From assembly GCA_963921825.1 (NCBI GenBank), contig OY997588.1, forward strand, positions 72,557,020-72,621,019: a stretch of 64,000 bases of DNA, given 5' to 3'. Shown in pieces: positions 32,912-46,100 of this stretch (position 1 is its first letter; every line of letters starts with the position of its first letter). Below the pieces are notes generated by a model, which was not told where the DNA came from, made no database searches, and saw nothing but the letters and a program-made list of their open reading frames with translations. The DNA is from Erodium maritimum. Its lineage: Eukaryota; Streptophyta; Magnoliopsida; Geraniales; Geraniaceae. The position numbers were made by a program, and so were the translations under genes.

Positions 32912-34461
32912 TTGATCTACAACAGATAAAATTCAATCAGTAAACTGAATAAATTTTATGAAGATCAAGCTTAAACACCAACGATCGATTCTAAACCTTT
33001 AGAATCTGAAACCAAGATCCTTGATTCACTCGATTAAGCTGAACTAATGCTCACCACTTAATCGAGCTATGTAGGTAGGACTCCATCCAATCACATCCAA
33101 TGTGACTCTTGGCTAGGGTATGCACTTATGTACACGGCTTACCCTATCTGTTACCCTAGCTCAACCTCAGGCTGAGAATCGTAGTCGGGTCCACCAATTT
33201 TCAACTATGGCCCGTCACTATGTAGGTGCTCCGCTAATGCGCACGACACCCACATATGTCGTCCAAACCTACTACCCCGCTTTCCCATGGATGCTCCGCT
33301 AATGCGCACGACACCCATAGGACGGGGAGGTAGTAAGGTGTTGATAATTGGGAGGTATCAGACATGACCCGTTTTTACTTGTCCGGTTGTGTTTAAAACT
33401 TTGACACATCCTAGATGCGATGAGCACATCAACTACATTCCAAATGCAATGATGCCTCAAATTACATCCAATGTAATTCTTCCTTCGAACCCGTCAACTA
33501 CATCAAATGCAATGACGGTTCTAAGGGTTCACACACAAGGATTAAAATTCCAATTTTATCTTTGCATGTGAGGTGATATGCTCGGTAAATAAAGTTAAGC
33601 ATGCAATTCTAAAACACATAGAATTAATCATGCATAAACTAAACCAAGCATAAGGCGATAAATATGCACATAATAGCCCCCTAAACTAACTCCCACTAGC
33701 TTCTTGAGCTCCATCGACTCCAAGCCGATGCCAACACCCGAAAAGCCACCAAATGACCTTTTCGCCCTTTCTTCATCTTGAGTAAAATATTACAATTTAA
33801 TACACGACTCGCAGGTCGGGAATAAATAAATATTACAAACAAGTGGTTCGACGACCACACCTTGAAAGAATAATTACACGCTAACACTAACGGCTCGCAG
33901 GCCGTGAAAAGCGATAAATAATTAAATCGAGCTCGGGGCTATTATGTACACCATGCCAACATCACATCACACATCGTGTTATCAAACAAGCATGTTATCA
34001 AACATCATGTGATTTTCCGGTTTTAATTAATAGCCAAGTTTCGAAATTTTTTTTTTTTTGATGCTCGGTTTATCGAAACCGTTCAAAAATGAAACTTTTG
34101 AACATTTGATCTTCGAGTTCGTCATGACGGTTCCAAACTCGTCATAACTAACAAAACGGTTTAGCCTTGGCATATCAACCATCCAATGGTCATGCTTGGC
34201 CTAGCTCCGTCCAACGGATCCCCGTTCGGTCTCGGTTTCGGCTCCCCGAGAGTCCCGCTCCCGAGACCCGAAAAATCAAACTTTTTTCAAAATTTCCAGA
34301 TTTGAAATAATTTTCAAAAATTCATTTTACATGCATTAAATCCATGAACAAGAATTTAAAACATGTTATCAAACAATTTAGCAAAACAACATGCCAAAAA
34401 CGAAACTTTCAAGCAAAACCGAAACTATGAACACCGTCTTGTGAATCCCGAAGGTAGCACG
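32912..34461 (-). other. Array D unit 1 untranslated leader
   Basis: The 1.55-kb leader between PBS and gag, equivalent to 14604-16150 in element A. It includes both CTGCGA-loop hairpins, the 25-bp repeat pair and a T13 run near 34047-34059. Confidence 0.75.
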
Positions 34462-34473
34462 GCTCTGATACCA
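34462..34473 (-). other. Array D unit 1 primer-binding site
   Basis: The reverse complement reads TGGTATCAGAGC. The equivalents are at 41439-41450 (unit 2) and 48416-48427 (unit 3), so each internal region keeps its own PBS next to the LTR on its 5' side. Confidence 0.92.
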
Positions 34474-34474
34474 C

Positions 34475-36162
34475 TGTTGGGTCTCGAGGTAGGGTTGGAG
34501 ATGAACCAACTCGCAGCGGAAAATCAAGGAAAACCAAGAGACGATTAAAACCATGAAACAACTAACAAAGAATGGATTCACAAGAGAAAAATTCAGCACT
34601 AGTTCTTACCAAAACAAGAACACCGGGTAACGAATGATTGGCTTGAGTCTCCAAGACGCCTACGTATCCACATGGGAATCAAAGCCACGTAGTTCTTCTC
34701 TTTGAGGACTCAAGAACACAAACATGGAGGTGGAAACTAGCCAAACCCGAAATGGCCATGGAAGAGGGAGAGAAAATGTGTTTCCTATTCTTGTCTTGTG
34801 TTTGTTATGTTGAAAAAAGATGACTTAAACATAACAAAACCCATACTTGTCCAACTAAAGGCATGGGACAAGTATGGTGTCAAGTAAGGTGTAAATAGGA
34901 CAAAGTATGGCAAGACAAGATTGGGTTAGGTGGTGAATCACCAACACCTTAATCCTTGTCTTGCTTACTTAGTACTAATTAATCAAGACTTGATTAATTA
35001 GTTCTATGGGCCTTGGTTGCATGGGCCTTTCATGGGCCTCTTGGAACATGGCCCGTGGCCATTTCTAACGAGGTCCCGTGATTCGCTCATCGCCTCCAAG
35101 CCTTCCATACCGGAAATGTCCAACATTATCCGACGCGATCAATCCCAAGACTCCAAGCCTTGTCTCGATCCGTAAAGTCCTATTCACGTACGGGCACATG
35201 ACCCAAAACCCAGTTTTGGTCATGTCCCGAGACAACTCCCTTTTGGCCATTCTCCATAAATGTGTCAATGAGTTTCATCCTCCGGTGTGACCCTTAGGTT
35301 TATGCATGTCAATAGATCAACGTAAAATCCCATTTTACTTGATCCTATTTAAGTGGCAACTAACGAGACTTTAGTATTGCCTGACACTGCATAACGAATC
35401 GACCCTGTCGATTCTAACCTTTCCGTCATCCCTGTCATTATCCTTTTATCTCCGATATCCTGATTGAGATAAGGCATAGAGCCGTCATCCTTATTATTCT
35501 CAATCACCGTTCCTTGATATGTGAGATGACTGAAGATATGATACCCAGTATCATGTGCATGGCCATGCTATTCTTCCAGTCACTCTCGATCAAGTGGCCG
35601 AGAACCGATATCTTTCCCATACCTTAGTATGAGGGATAAATCCCTTAGCCGTCTTTCGTGTCACTCATGTAGCCCGTCCCCAAGCCAATCCTGGCCGTTA
35701 TGGAAGCCCTGTTACGGACAACGTTAGGCTCAGGTCAAACTCAGTTGTTGACTACATAGCGATCACAAAGACTCCTTGGTCTAAGGATACATGACAAGCT
35801 ACAACACTGAATATGTTCATGACTTAATCTATGGCACATATTCAGGGCGGGTCGTCCAATATCATGTCCCACATGATATCTATGATCAGACTCCGGAATC
35901 CCATTCCAATGACTAACAGAACGTAAGCCATAAAGAGCCATCTTGCATACTAGTCGCTTGTAGTGAAGCTTTGTTGACTAGGGACCCATCGAGTGTGATC
36001 TATCTCGATCTATGGTTCTATTCGCATGGTGGGCATAGATCAGAGCACACATCGATATATTACCCCAACACATAAGTAATATAAAGCCGCTTTAATTTTA
36101 TTGCTAACGATGATATATACATTTGGACATTTAGGATTGAACTACGGGCACTAAGACTAACA
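34475..36162 (-). repeat. Array D LTR 2 (shared inner LTR)
   Basis: 1688 bp. It serves both as 5' LTR of unit 1 and 3' LTR of unit 2. It has a private G at 35945 where the other three LTRs have T. Confidence 0.95.
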
Positions 36163-39100
36163 ATCTCCCACTTGCCCTGACTAGGGACCCATCGAGTGTG
36201 ATCTATCTCGATCTATGGTTCTATTCGCATGGTGGGCATAGATCAGAGCACACATCGATATATTACCCCAACACATAAGTAATATAAAGCCGCTTTAATT
36301 TTATTGCTAACGATGATATATACATTTGGACATTTAGGATTGAACTACGGGCACTAAGACTAACAATCTCCCACTTGCCCTAGTTCCAATCTAAACTCCA
36401 ATATGTCCCCATCGACTTTACATGTCTAACATGTTCAGGCAGTGACACTGCCTTAGTCAAAGGGTTGGCTATGTTATCATCTGTTGCAATATCGGTTATC
36501 TTCACTTCACCTCAGTTCAGTATTTATCTGATGAGGTGGATACGCCGCAGTACATGTTTGGATTTGTTATGCGATCTAGGCTTTTAGCTTGCGCAATGGC
36601 CCTTGTGTTGTCGCAAAATGGATTCACCGGACTGGATGGGTTTTTAATTACACCCAGCCCTGCCATGAATTTCCAAATCCACATAGCCTCCTTAGCTGCC
36701 TCTGCAGCATCCATGTACTTGGCCTCTGTCGTAGATTCGGCAATGGTATCTTGCTTTACGCTTTCCCAGCTAAAGCTCTGCCATTCAGCGTAAACACATA
36801 TCCTGATTGACTTCTAAAGTCATCTGGATTTGTCTTGGAAAACTAGCGTCTACTCATCCTTCGACGACTAGTTCAGCATCATCTTTCCCCCGGGTTAGAA
36901 TGATGTCTACTGGTACAACATAAGGCTTACGAGACGTCTGGTCTCATACATGTCATGGCATATATGATCGATCCTGCCCCCAGGCGCATAGGATTTTCAT
37001 CATCCTTTTCAGCTCATCAGGTGTCTTAGGACACTAAGTCTTGCTGAGATGAATGCCATGACTAGTGGGTAAGAGTTCTTTCTTTGAATCGAGCATTAAG
37101 AACCTACTCAATGCCTTGTTCACATAGGTTCCCTGACTTAAATCCAAGACCCTCTTGGTGCGATCTCTACATATCTTAATCCTTAAGATATGAGAAGCAT
37201 CGCCTAAGTCCTTTATTGAAAAACACTTCCTCAACCAAGCTTTAGTCTCGTGCAAGGTTGGGATGTCGTTTTCAATGAGAACCAGAAAGGTAATATTGCT
37301 CCCACTAGCCTTCTTATAAACGCAAGATTCATCCTCGTTCTTGATTAAGCCAAATCCAATTACAGCTTCATCAAAACGAAGGATCCAACTCCGAGAAGTT
37401 CGTTTCAATCCATAAATGGATTTCAACAACTTATAAATCTTTCCTTTATTCTTCGGATCGTCAAAACCTTTGGGCCGAGACATATAAACGTACTCAGTCA
37501 AATTTCCATTTAGGAAAGCGGTTTTGACATCCACTTGCCATATCTCGTAATTATGATACGCAGTTATGTCAAGAAGAATTTGGATCGATTTTGACCATAG
37601 CCACTAAGGAGAAGGTTTCCTCATAGTCAATCCATGCCTATAACCTTTCGCCACCAGTTGAGCTTTGTAGGTCAGAGGGTTGCCATCCATGTCCATCTTC
37701 ACCTTGAAGATCCATTTGCATCCGATGGTCCTCACACCATTGATGGGATCAACCGGTTCCCAGACTCGGTTGTCCGACATGGATTGCATTTCCTCCCTCA
37801 TGGCTCCCAGCCATAACTCGGAGTTGGGCCCATCCACGACTTCCTGAAAGGTGGCTGGATCATCGTGATCCACCATGACTTCATTGTCACCTCCAGATAA
37901 CATATCTTGGAGGTGGAAGATTGATCCTTTCAAATCGTCTTGGACCTTCCGGAATTGTAACAGGAATTGGTTCTTACTCTACGACAATCTCTGACTCCTT
38001 TCTACTGGGTTGTCAATTGGTTTAGACAGATCTGTACCATCCTGAATTTCTTCGAGATGCACAGTCCTTCCAATGACGTCTTTGGAAACAAAACTTCTTT
38101 TCCATAAAGACCCCACCCCAAGCGACGAACACCATGTTCTCACTGGGATTGTAGAAATAGTATCCCCTTGTTTCTTTGGGACACCACACGAAGGTGCATA
38201 TCTCAGATCTTGGTTCGAGCTTAGTCGAAACCAAATGTTTCACATAAGCCTCGTAACCACAAATCTTTAGGAAGGACAAAGCGGGCATCATCCCGTACCA
38301 TTTTTTAAAATGGTGTCCCTTCCACACCATTCGTCGAAGCCCGATTCACTATGAATGCGGTCGTCTCTAGAGCAAAACCCCTAAAAGAGATTGGGAGATC
38401 AGTCCAACTAATCATGGAACAGACCATTGTCTAACAATGTCCGATTTCTCCGTTTGGCTACACCTTTCAACTATAGTGACCTAGGAGGAGTCCATTCCAA
38501 AAGGATCCCATTCTCTTTTAGATGATCTAATAACTCTGTGGTCAAGTATTTTCCACCTCGATCCAATCGAAGTGCCTTAATACCTTTGTCGAGCTGGTTT
38601 TCTACTATAGTCTTAAACTCTTTGAATTTATCAAAAGCTTCAGACTTATGTCTCACCGAATAGACATAACCATATTTACTGTAATCATCAGTAAATGTGA
38701 TAAAGTAGCTAAAACCCCTCCTGGCAAGTGAACTTATTGGTCTACACACATTCGAGTGTATCAGCCCCAATAATTCACCCGCCCTTTCATCGCGATCGAT
38801 AAAGGGCACTTTAGTCATTTTGCCCATCAAACAAACCTTGCACCTATCGATCGAATGGAATTCGAATGAACCTAAAAGCCCGCACTTCTGAAGTGCTGAT
38901 AGGCGCTTCTTGTTTATGCGACCCAAATGACAGTACCATAACAGAGTTAGGTTTAAATCGTTGGATTTAGACCTCTTGGTATTAACGGAATATATAGAAC
39001 TTGAGGCATTGTTACCCATATCTAATATGTACAATCCTCCAACCATGTCAGTACTGGTATAAAACATATCATTGCATAGAACATTGAAAACTCCATTTCC

Positions 39101-41451
39101 AATATTAACATTATATCCTTCCTTGTCAAACACGGATACAGATATAATATTCCTACTAAAAGTAGGTATGCAATATACATTATACAATACTAAGACAAGG
39201 CCTCTTGGCAAAGCAAGACTCATGGATCCTACAGCAGTTGCCACAACTCTGAGGTCCATTTCGTGCTTTCCAAATCTCTCCTACTTTCAGCCACCATATA
39301 TTAGTGCATGTGTGAGATTCAGTCATGGTATCTAATACCCATGAATCTTTGGAAGTAGAGAGATGTAGCTCTATAGAGTTAATACCGAATGAAGGCACGA
39401 TCCCACCGCCCCTCCTTAGATCATCCAGGTTTCCTGATGAAGGCGCAGTCCTACTGCCCTTCTTCAGATCATCCAGGCTATTTGATGAAGGCGCAGTCCC
39501 ACTGCCCTTCTTCAGATCAGCCGTGAACTTCCTGTAATCCCGGTTCCAATGACCAGGCTGTTGGCAGTAGAAGCAGACATTCTCATGTGTCTCATCTTTC
39601 CTGCCAAGTGCGCATGGGCCCCGCCCTTGCCACTTCCAATTCCCTTGTTGACCATCAGAATATCCTTGGATCCCAGATCCTTGAGATATTCTTCTCAGCA
39701 GTTAATGACACTTCATGTAACTCTGATATGGTCTTAGAGACAGCCTTGTCAAGGACATATTCTTTGCGTTCAGACTTGAGGACTATCCTCAAAATTCTGT
39801 ACCAGTCCAAATAGTTTGTCCCATTTAGCTTGACCCTGTCAAGAATGGTTTTTAATGACAAACTATTAATGTTCGCTGAATTTGCCATTTGATCTACAAC
39901 AGATAAAATTCAATCAGTAAACTGAATAAATTTTATGAAGATCAAGCTTAAACACCAACAATCGATTCTAAACCTTTAGAATCTGAAACCAAGATCCTTG
40001 ATTCACTCGATTAAGCTGAACTAATGCTCACCACTTAATCGAGCTATGTAGGTAGGACTCCATCCAATCACATCCAATGTGACTCTTGGCTAGGGTATGC
40101 ACTTATGTACACGGCTTACCCTATCTGTTACCCTAGCTCAACCTCAGGCTGAGAATCGTAGTCGGGTCCACCAATTTTCAACTATGGCCCGTCACTATGT
40201 AGGTGCTCCGCTAATGCGCACGACACCCACATATGTCGTCCAAACCTACTACCCCGCTTTCCCATGGATGCTCCGCTAATGCGCACGACACCCATAGGAC
40301 GGGGAGGTAGTAAGGTGTTGATAATTGGGAGGTATCAGACATGACCCGTTTTTACTTGTCCGGTTGTGTTTAAAACTTTGACACATCCTAGATGCGATGA
40401 GCACATCAACTACATTCCAAATGCAATGATGCCTCAAATTACATCCAATGTAATTCTTCCTTCGAACCCGTCAACTACATCAAATGCAATGACGGTTCTA
40501 AGGGTTCACACACAAGGATTAAAATTCCAATTTTATCTTTGCATGTGAGGTGATATGCTCGGTAAATAAAGTTAAGCATGCAATTCTAAAACACATAGAA
40601 TTAATCATGCATAAACTAAACCAAGCATAAGGCGATAAATATGCACATAATAGCCCCCTAAACTAACTCCCACTAGCTTCTTGAGCTCCATCGACTCCAA
40701 GCCGATGCCAACACCCGAAAAGCCACCAAATGACCTTTTCGCCCTTTCTTCATCTTGAGTAAAATATTACAATTTAATACACGACTCGCAGGTCGGGAAT
40801 AAATAAATATTACAAACAAGTGGTTCGACGACCACACCTTGAAAGAATAATTACACGCTAACACTAACGGCTCGCAGGCCGTGAAAAGCGATAAATAATT
40901 AAATCGAGCTCGGGGCTATTATGTACACCATGCCAACATCACATCACACATCGTGTTATCAAACAAGCATGTTATCAAACATCATGTGATTTTCCGGTTT
41001 TAATTAATAGCCAAGTTTCGAAATTTTTTTTTTTTTGATGCTCGGTTTATCGAAACCGTTCAAAAATGAAACTTTTGAACATTTGATCTTCGAGTTCGTC
41101 ATGACGGTTCCAAACTCGTCATAACTAACAAAACGGTTTAGCCTTGGCATATCAACCATCCAATGGTCATGCTTGGCCTAGCTCCGTCCAACGGATCCCC
41201 GTTCGGTCTCGGTTTCGGCTCCCCGAGAGTCCCGCTCCCGAGACCCGAAAAATCAAACTTTTTTCAAAATTTCCAGATTTGAAATAATTTTCAAAAATTC
41301 ATTTTACATGCATTAAATCCATGAACAAGAATTTAAAACATGTTATCAAACAATTTAGCAAAACAACATGCCAAAAACGAAACTTTCAAGCAAAACCGAA
41401 ACTATGAACACCGTCTTGTGAATCCCGAAGGTAGCACGGCTCTGATACCAC
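36163..41451 (-). pseudogene. Array D unit 2 internal region (broken gag-pol)
   Basis: It has the same 5,289-bp layout as unit 1. The PPT-U3-PPT block is at 36163-36378 and RNase H at 36517-36714. RT without YVDD is at 37034-37534, with its N-terminal part at 37604-37933 (109 codons open, because the unit 1 stop at 30830 is absent). The integrase C-terminus is at 38022-38330 and the core at 38471-39259. Zinc knuckle and protease are at 39180-39653, gag at 39655-39888, then the leader and PBS (41439-41450). It shares all five interior variants with unit 3 against unit 1. Confidence 0.92.
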
Positions 41452-43139
41452 TGTTGGGTCTCGAGGTAGGGTTGGAGATGAACCAACTCGCAGCGGAAAA
41501 TCAAGGAAAACCAAGAGACGATTAAAACCATGAAACAACTAACAAAGAATGGATTCACAAGAGAAAAATTCAGCACTAGTTCTTACCAAAACAAGAACAC
41601 CGGGTAACGAATGATTGGCTTGAGTCTCCAAGACGCCTACGTATCCACATGGGAATCAAAGCCACGTAGTTCTTCTCTTTGAGGACTCAAGAACACAAAC
41701 ATGGAGGTGGAAACTAGCCAAACCCGAAATGGCCATGGAAGAGGGAGAGAAAATGTGTTTCCTATTCTTGTCTTGTGTTTGTTATGTTGAAAAAAGATGA
41801 CTTAAACATAACAAAACCCATACTTGTCCAACTAAAGGCATGGGACAAGTATGGTGTCAAGTAAGGTGTAAATAGGACAAAGTATGGCAAGACAAGATTG
41901 GGTTAGGTGGTGAATCACCAACACCTTAATCCTTGTCTTGCTTACTTAGTACTAATTAATCAAGACTTGATTAATTAGTTCTATGGGCCTTGGTTGCATG
42001 GGCCTTTCATGGGCCTCTTGGAACATGGCCCGTGGCCATTTCTAACGAGGTCCCGTGATTCGCTCATCGCCTCCAAGCCTTCCATACCGGAAATGTCCAA
42101 CATTATCCGACGCGATCAATCCCAAGACTCCAAGCCTTGTCTCGATCCGTAAAGTCCTATTCACGTACGGGCACATGACCCAAAACCCAGTTTTGGTCAT
42201 GTCCCGAGACAACTCCCTTTTGGCCATTCTCCATAAATGTGTCAATGAGTTTCATCCTCCGGTGTGACCCTTAGGTTTATGCATGTCAATAGATCAACGT
42301 AAAATCCCATTTTACTTGATCCTATTTAAGTGGCAACTAACGAGACTTTAGTATTGCCTGACACTGCATAACGAATCGACCCTGTCGATTCTAACCTTTC
42401 CGTCATCCCTGTCATTATCCTTTTATCTCCGATATCCTGATTGAGATAAGGCATAGAGCCGTCATCCTTATTATTCTCAATCACCGTTCCTTGATATGTG
42501 AGATGACTGAAGATATGATACCCAGTATCATGTGCATGGCCATGCTATTCTTCCAGTCACTCTCGATCAAGTGGCCGAGAACCGATATCTTTCCCATACC
42601 TTAGTATGAGGGATAAATCCCTTAGCCGTCTTTCGTGTCACTCATGTAGCCCGTCCCCAAGCCAATCCTGGCCGTTATGGAAGCCCTGTTACGGACAACG
42701 TTAGGCTCAGGTCAAACTCAGTTGTTGACTACATAGCGATCACAAAGACTCCTTGGTCTAAGGATACATGACAAGCTACAACACTGAATATGTTCATGAC
42801 TTAATCTATGGCACATATTCAGGGCGGGTCGTCCAATATCATGTCCCACATGATATCTATGATCAGACTCCGGAATCCCATTCCAATGACTAACAGAACG
42901 TAAGCCATAAAGAGCCATCTTTCATACTAGTCGCTTGTAGTGAAGCTTTGTTGACTAGGGACCCATCGAGTGTGATCTATCTCGATCTATGGTTCTATTC
43001 GCATGGTGGGCATAGATCAGAGCACACATCGATATATTACCCCAACACATAAGTAATATAAAGCCGCTTTAATTTTATTGCTAACGATGATATATACATT
43101 TGGACATTTAGGATTGAACTACGGGCACTAAGACTAACA
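41452..43139 (-). repeat. Array D LTR 3 (shared inner LTR)
   Basis: 1688 bp. It serves as 5' LTR of unit 2 and 3' LTR of unit 3. I saw no private change. Confidence 0.95.
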
Positions 43140-46100
43140 ATCTCCCACTTGCCCTGACTAGGGACCCATCGAGTGTGATCTATCTCGATCTATGGTTCTA
43201 TTCGCATGGTGGGCATAGATCAGAGCACACATCGATATATTACCCCAACACATAAGTAATATAAAGCCGCTTTAATTTTATTGCTAACGATGATATATAC
43301 ATTTGGACATTTAGGATTGAACTACGGGCACTAAGACTAACAATCTCCCACTTGCCCTAGTTCCAATCTAAACTCCAATATGTCCCCATCGACTTTACAT
43401 GTCTAACATGTTCAGGCAGTGACACTGCCTTAGTCAAAGGGTTGGCTATGTTATCATCTGTTGCAATATCGGTTATCTTCACTTCACCTCAGTTCAGTAT
43501 TTATCTGATGAGGTGGATACGCCGCAGTACATGTTTGGATTTGTTATGCGATCTAGGCTTTTAGCTTGCGCAATGGCCCTTGTGTTGTCGCAAAATGGAT
43601 TCACCGGACTGGATGGGTTTTTAATTACACCCAGCCCTGCCATGAATTTCCAAATCCACATAGCCTCCTTAGCTGCCTCTGCAGCATCCATGTACTTGGC
43701 CTCTGTCGTAGATTCGGCAATGGTATCTTGCTTTACGCTTTCCCAGCTAAAGCTCTGCCATTCAGCGTAAACACATATCCTGATTGACTTCTAAAGTCAT
43801 CTGGATTTGTCTTGGAAAACTAGCGTCTACTCATCCTTCGACGACTAGTTCAGCATCATCTTTCCCCCGGGTTAGAATGATGTCTACTGGTACAACATAA
43901 GGCTTACGAGACGTCTGGTCTCATACATGTCATGGCATATATGATCGATCCTGCCCCCAGGCGCATAGGATTTTCATCATCCTTTTCAGCTCATCAGGTG
44001 TCTTAGGACACTAAGTCTTGCTGAGATGAATGCCATGACTAGTGGGTAAGAGTTCTTTCTTTGAATCGAGCATTAAGAACCTACTCAATGCCTTGTTCAC
44101 ATAGGTTCCCTGACTTAAATCCAAGACCCTCTTGGTGCGATCTCTACATATCTTAATCCTTAAGATATGAGAAGCATCGCCTAAGTCCTTTATTGAAAAA
44201 CACTTCCTCAACCAAGCTTTAGTCTCGTGCAAGGTTGGGATGTCGTTTTCAATGAGAACCAGAAAGGTAATATTGCTCCCACTAGCCTTCTTATAAACGC
44301 AAGATTCATCCTCGTTCTTGATTAAGCCAAATCCAATTACAGCTTCATCAAAACGAAGGATCCAACTCCGAGAAGTTCGTTTCAATCCATAAATGGATTT
44401 CAACAACTTATAAATCTTTCCTTTATTCTTCGGATCGTCAAAACCTTTGGGCCGAGACATATAAACGTACTCAGTCAAATTTCCATTTAGGAAAGCGGTT
44501 TTGACATCCACTTGCCATATCTCGTAATTATGATACGCAGTTATGTCAAGAAGAATTTGGATCGATTTTGACCATAGCCACTAAGGAGAAGGTTTCCTCA
44601 TAGTCAATCCATGCCTATAACCTTTCGCCACCAGTTGAGCTTTGTAGGTCAGAGGGTTGCCATCCATGTCCATCTTCACCTTGAAGATCCATTTGCATCC
44701 GATGGTCCTCACACCATTGATGGGATCAACCGGTTCCCAGACTCGGTTGTCCGACATGGATTGCATTTCCTCCCTCATGGCTCCCAGCCATAACTCGGAG
44801 TTGGGCCCATCCACGACTTCCTGAAAGGTGGCTGGATCATCGTGATCCACCATGACTTCATTGTCACCTCCAGATAACATATCTTGGAGGTGGAAGATTG
44901 ATCCTTTCAAATCGTCTTGGACCTTCCGGAATTGTAACAGGAATTGGTTCTTACTCTACGACAATCTCTGACTCCTTTCTACTGGGTTGTCAATTGGTTT
45001 AGACAGATCTGTACCATCCTGAATTTCTTCGAGATGCACAGTCCTTCCAATGACGTCTTTGGAAACAAAACTTCTTTTCCATAAAGACCCCACCCCAAGC
45101 GACGAACACCATGTTCTCACTGGGATTGTAGAAATAGTATCCCCTTGTTTCTTTGGGACACCACACGAAGGTGCATATCTCAGATCTTGGTTCGAGCTTA
45201 GTCGAAACCAAATGTTTCACATAAGCCTCGTAACCACAAATCTTTAGGAAGGACAAAGCGGGCATCATCCCGTACCATTTTTTAAAATGGTGTCCCTTCC
45301 ACACCATTCGTCGAAGCCCGATTCACTATGAATGCGGTCGTCTCTAGAGCAAAACCCCTAAAAGAGATTGGGAGATCAGTCCAACTAATCATGGAACAGA
45401 CCATTGTCTAACAATGTCCGATTTCTCCGTTTGGCTACACCTTTCAACTATAGTGACCTAGGAGGAGTCCATTCCAAAAGGATCCCATTCTCTTTTAGAT
45501 GATCTAATAACTCTGTGGTCAAGTATTTTCCACCTCGATCCAATCGAAGTGCCTTAATACCTTTGTCGAGCTGGTTTTCTACTATAGTCTTAAACTCTTT
45601 GAATTTATCAAAAGCTTCAGACTTATGTCTCACCGAATAGACATAACCATATTTACTGTAATCATCAGTAAATGTGATAAAGTAGCTAAAACCCCTCCTG
45701 GCAAGTGAACTTATTGGTCTACACACATTCGAGTGTATCAGCCCCAATAATTCACCCGCCCTTTCATCGCGATCGATAAAGGGCACTTTAGTCATTTTGC
45801 CCATCAAACAAACCTTGCACCTATCGATCGAATGGAATTCGAATGAACCTAAAAGCCCGCACTTCTGAAGTGCTGATAGGCGCTTCTTGTTTATGCGACC
45901 CAAATGACAGTACCATAACAGAGTTAGGTTTAAATCGTTGGATTTAGACCTCTTGGTATTAACGGAATATATAGAACTTGAGGCATTGTTACCCATATCT
46001 AATATGTACAATCCTCCAACCATGTCAGTACTGGTATAAAACATATCATTGCATAGAACATTGAAAACTCCATTTCCAATATTAACATTATATCCTTCCT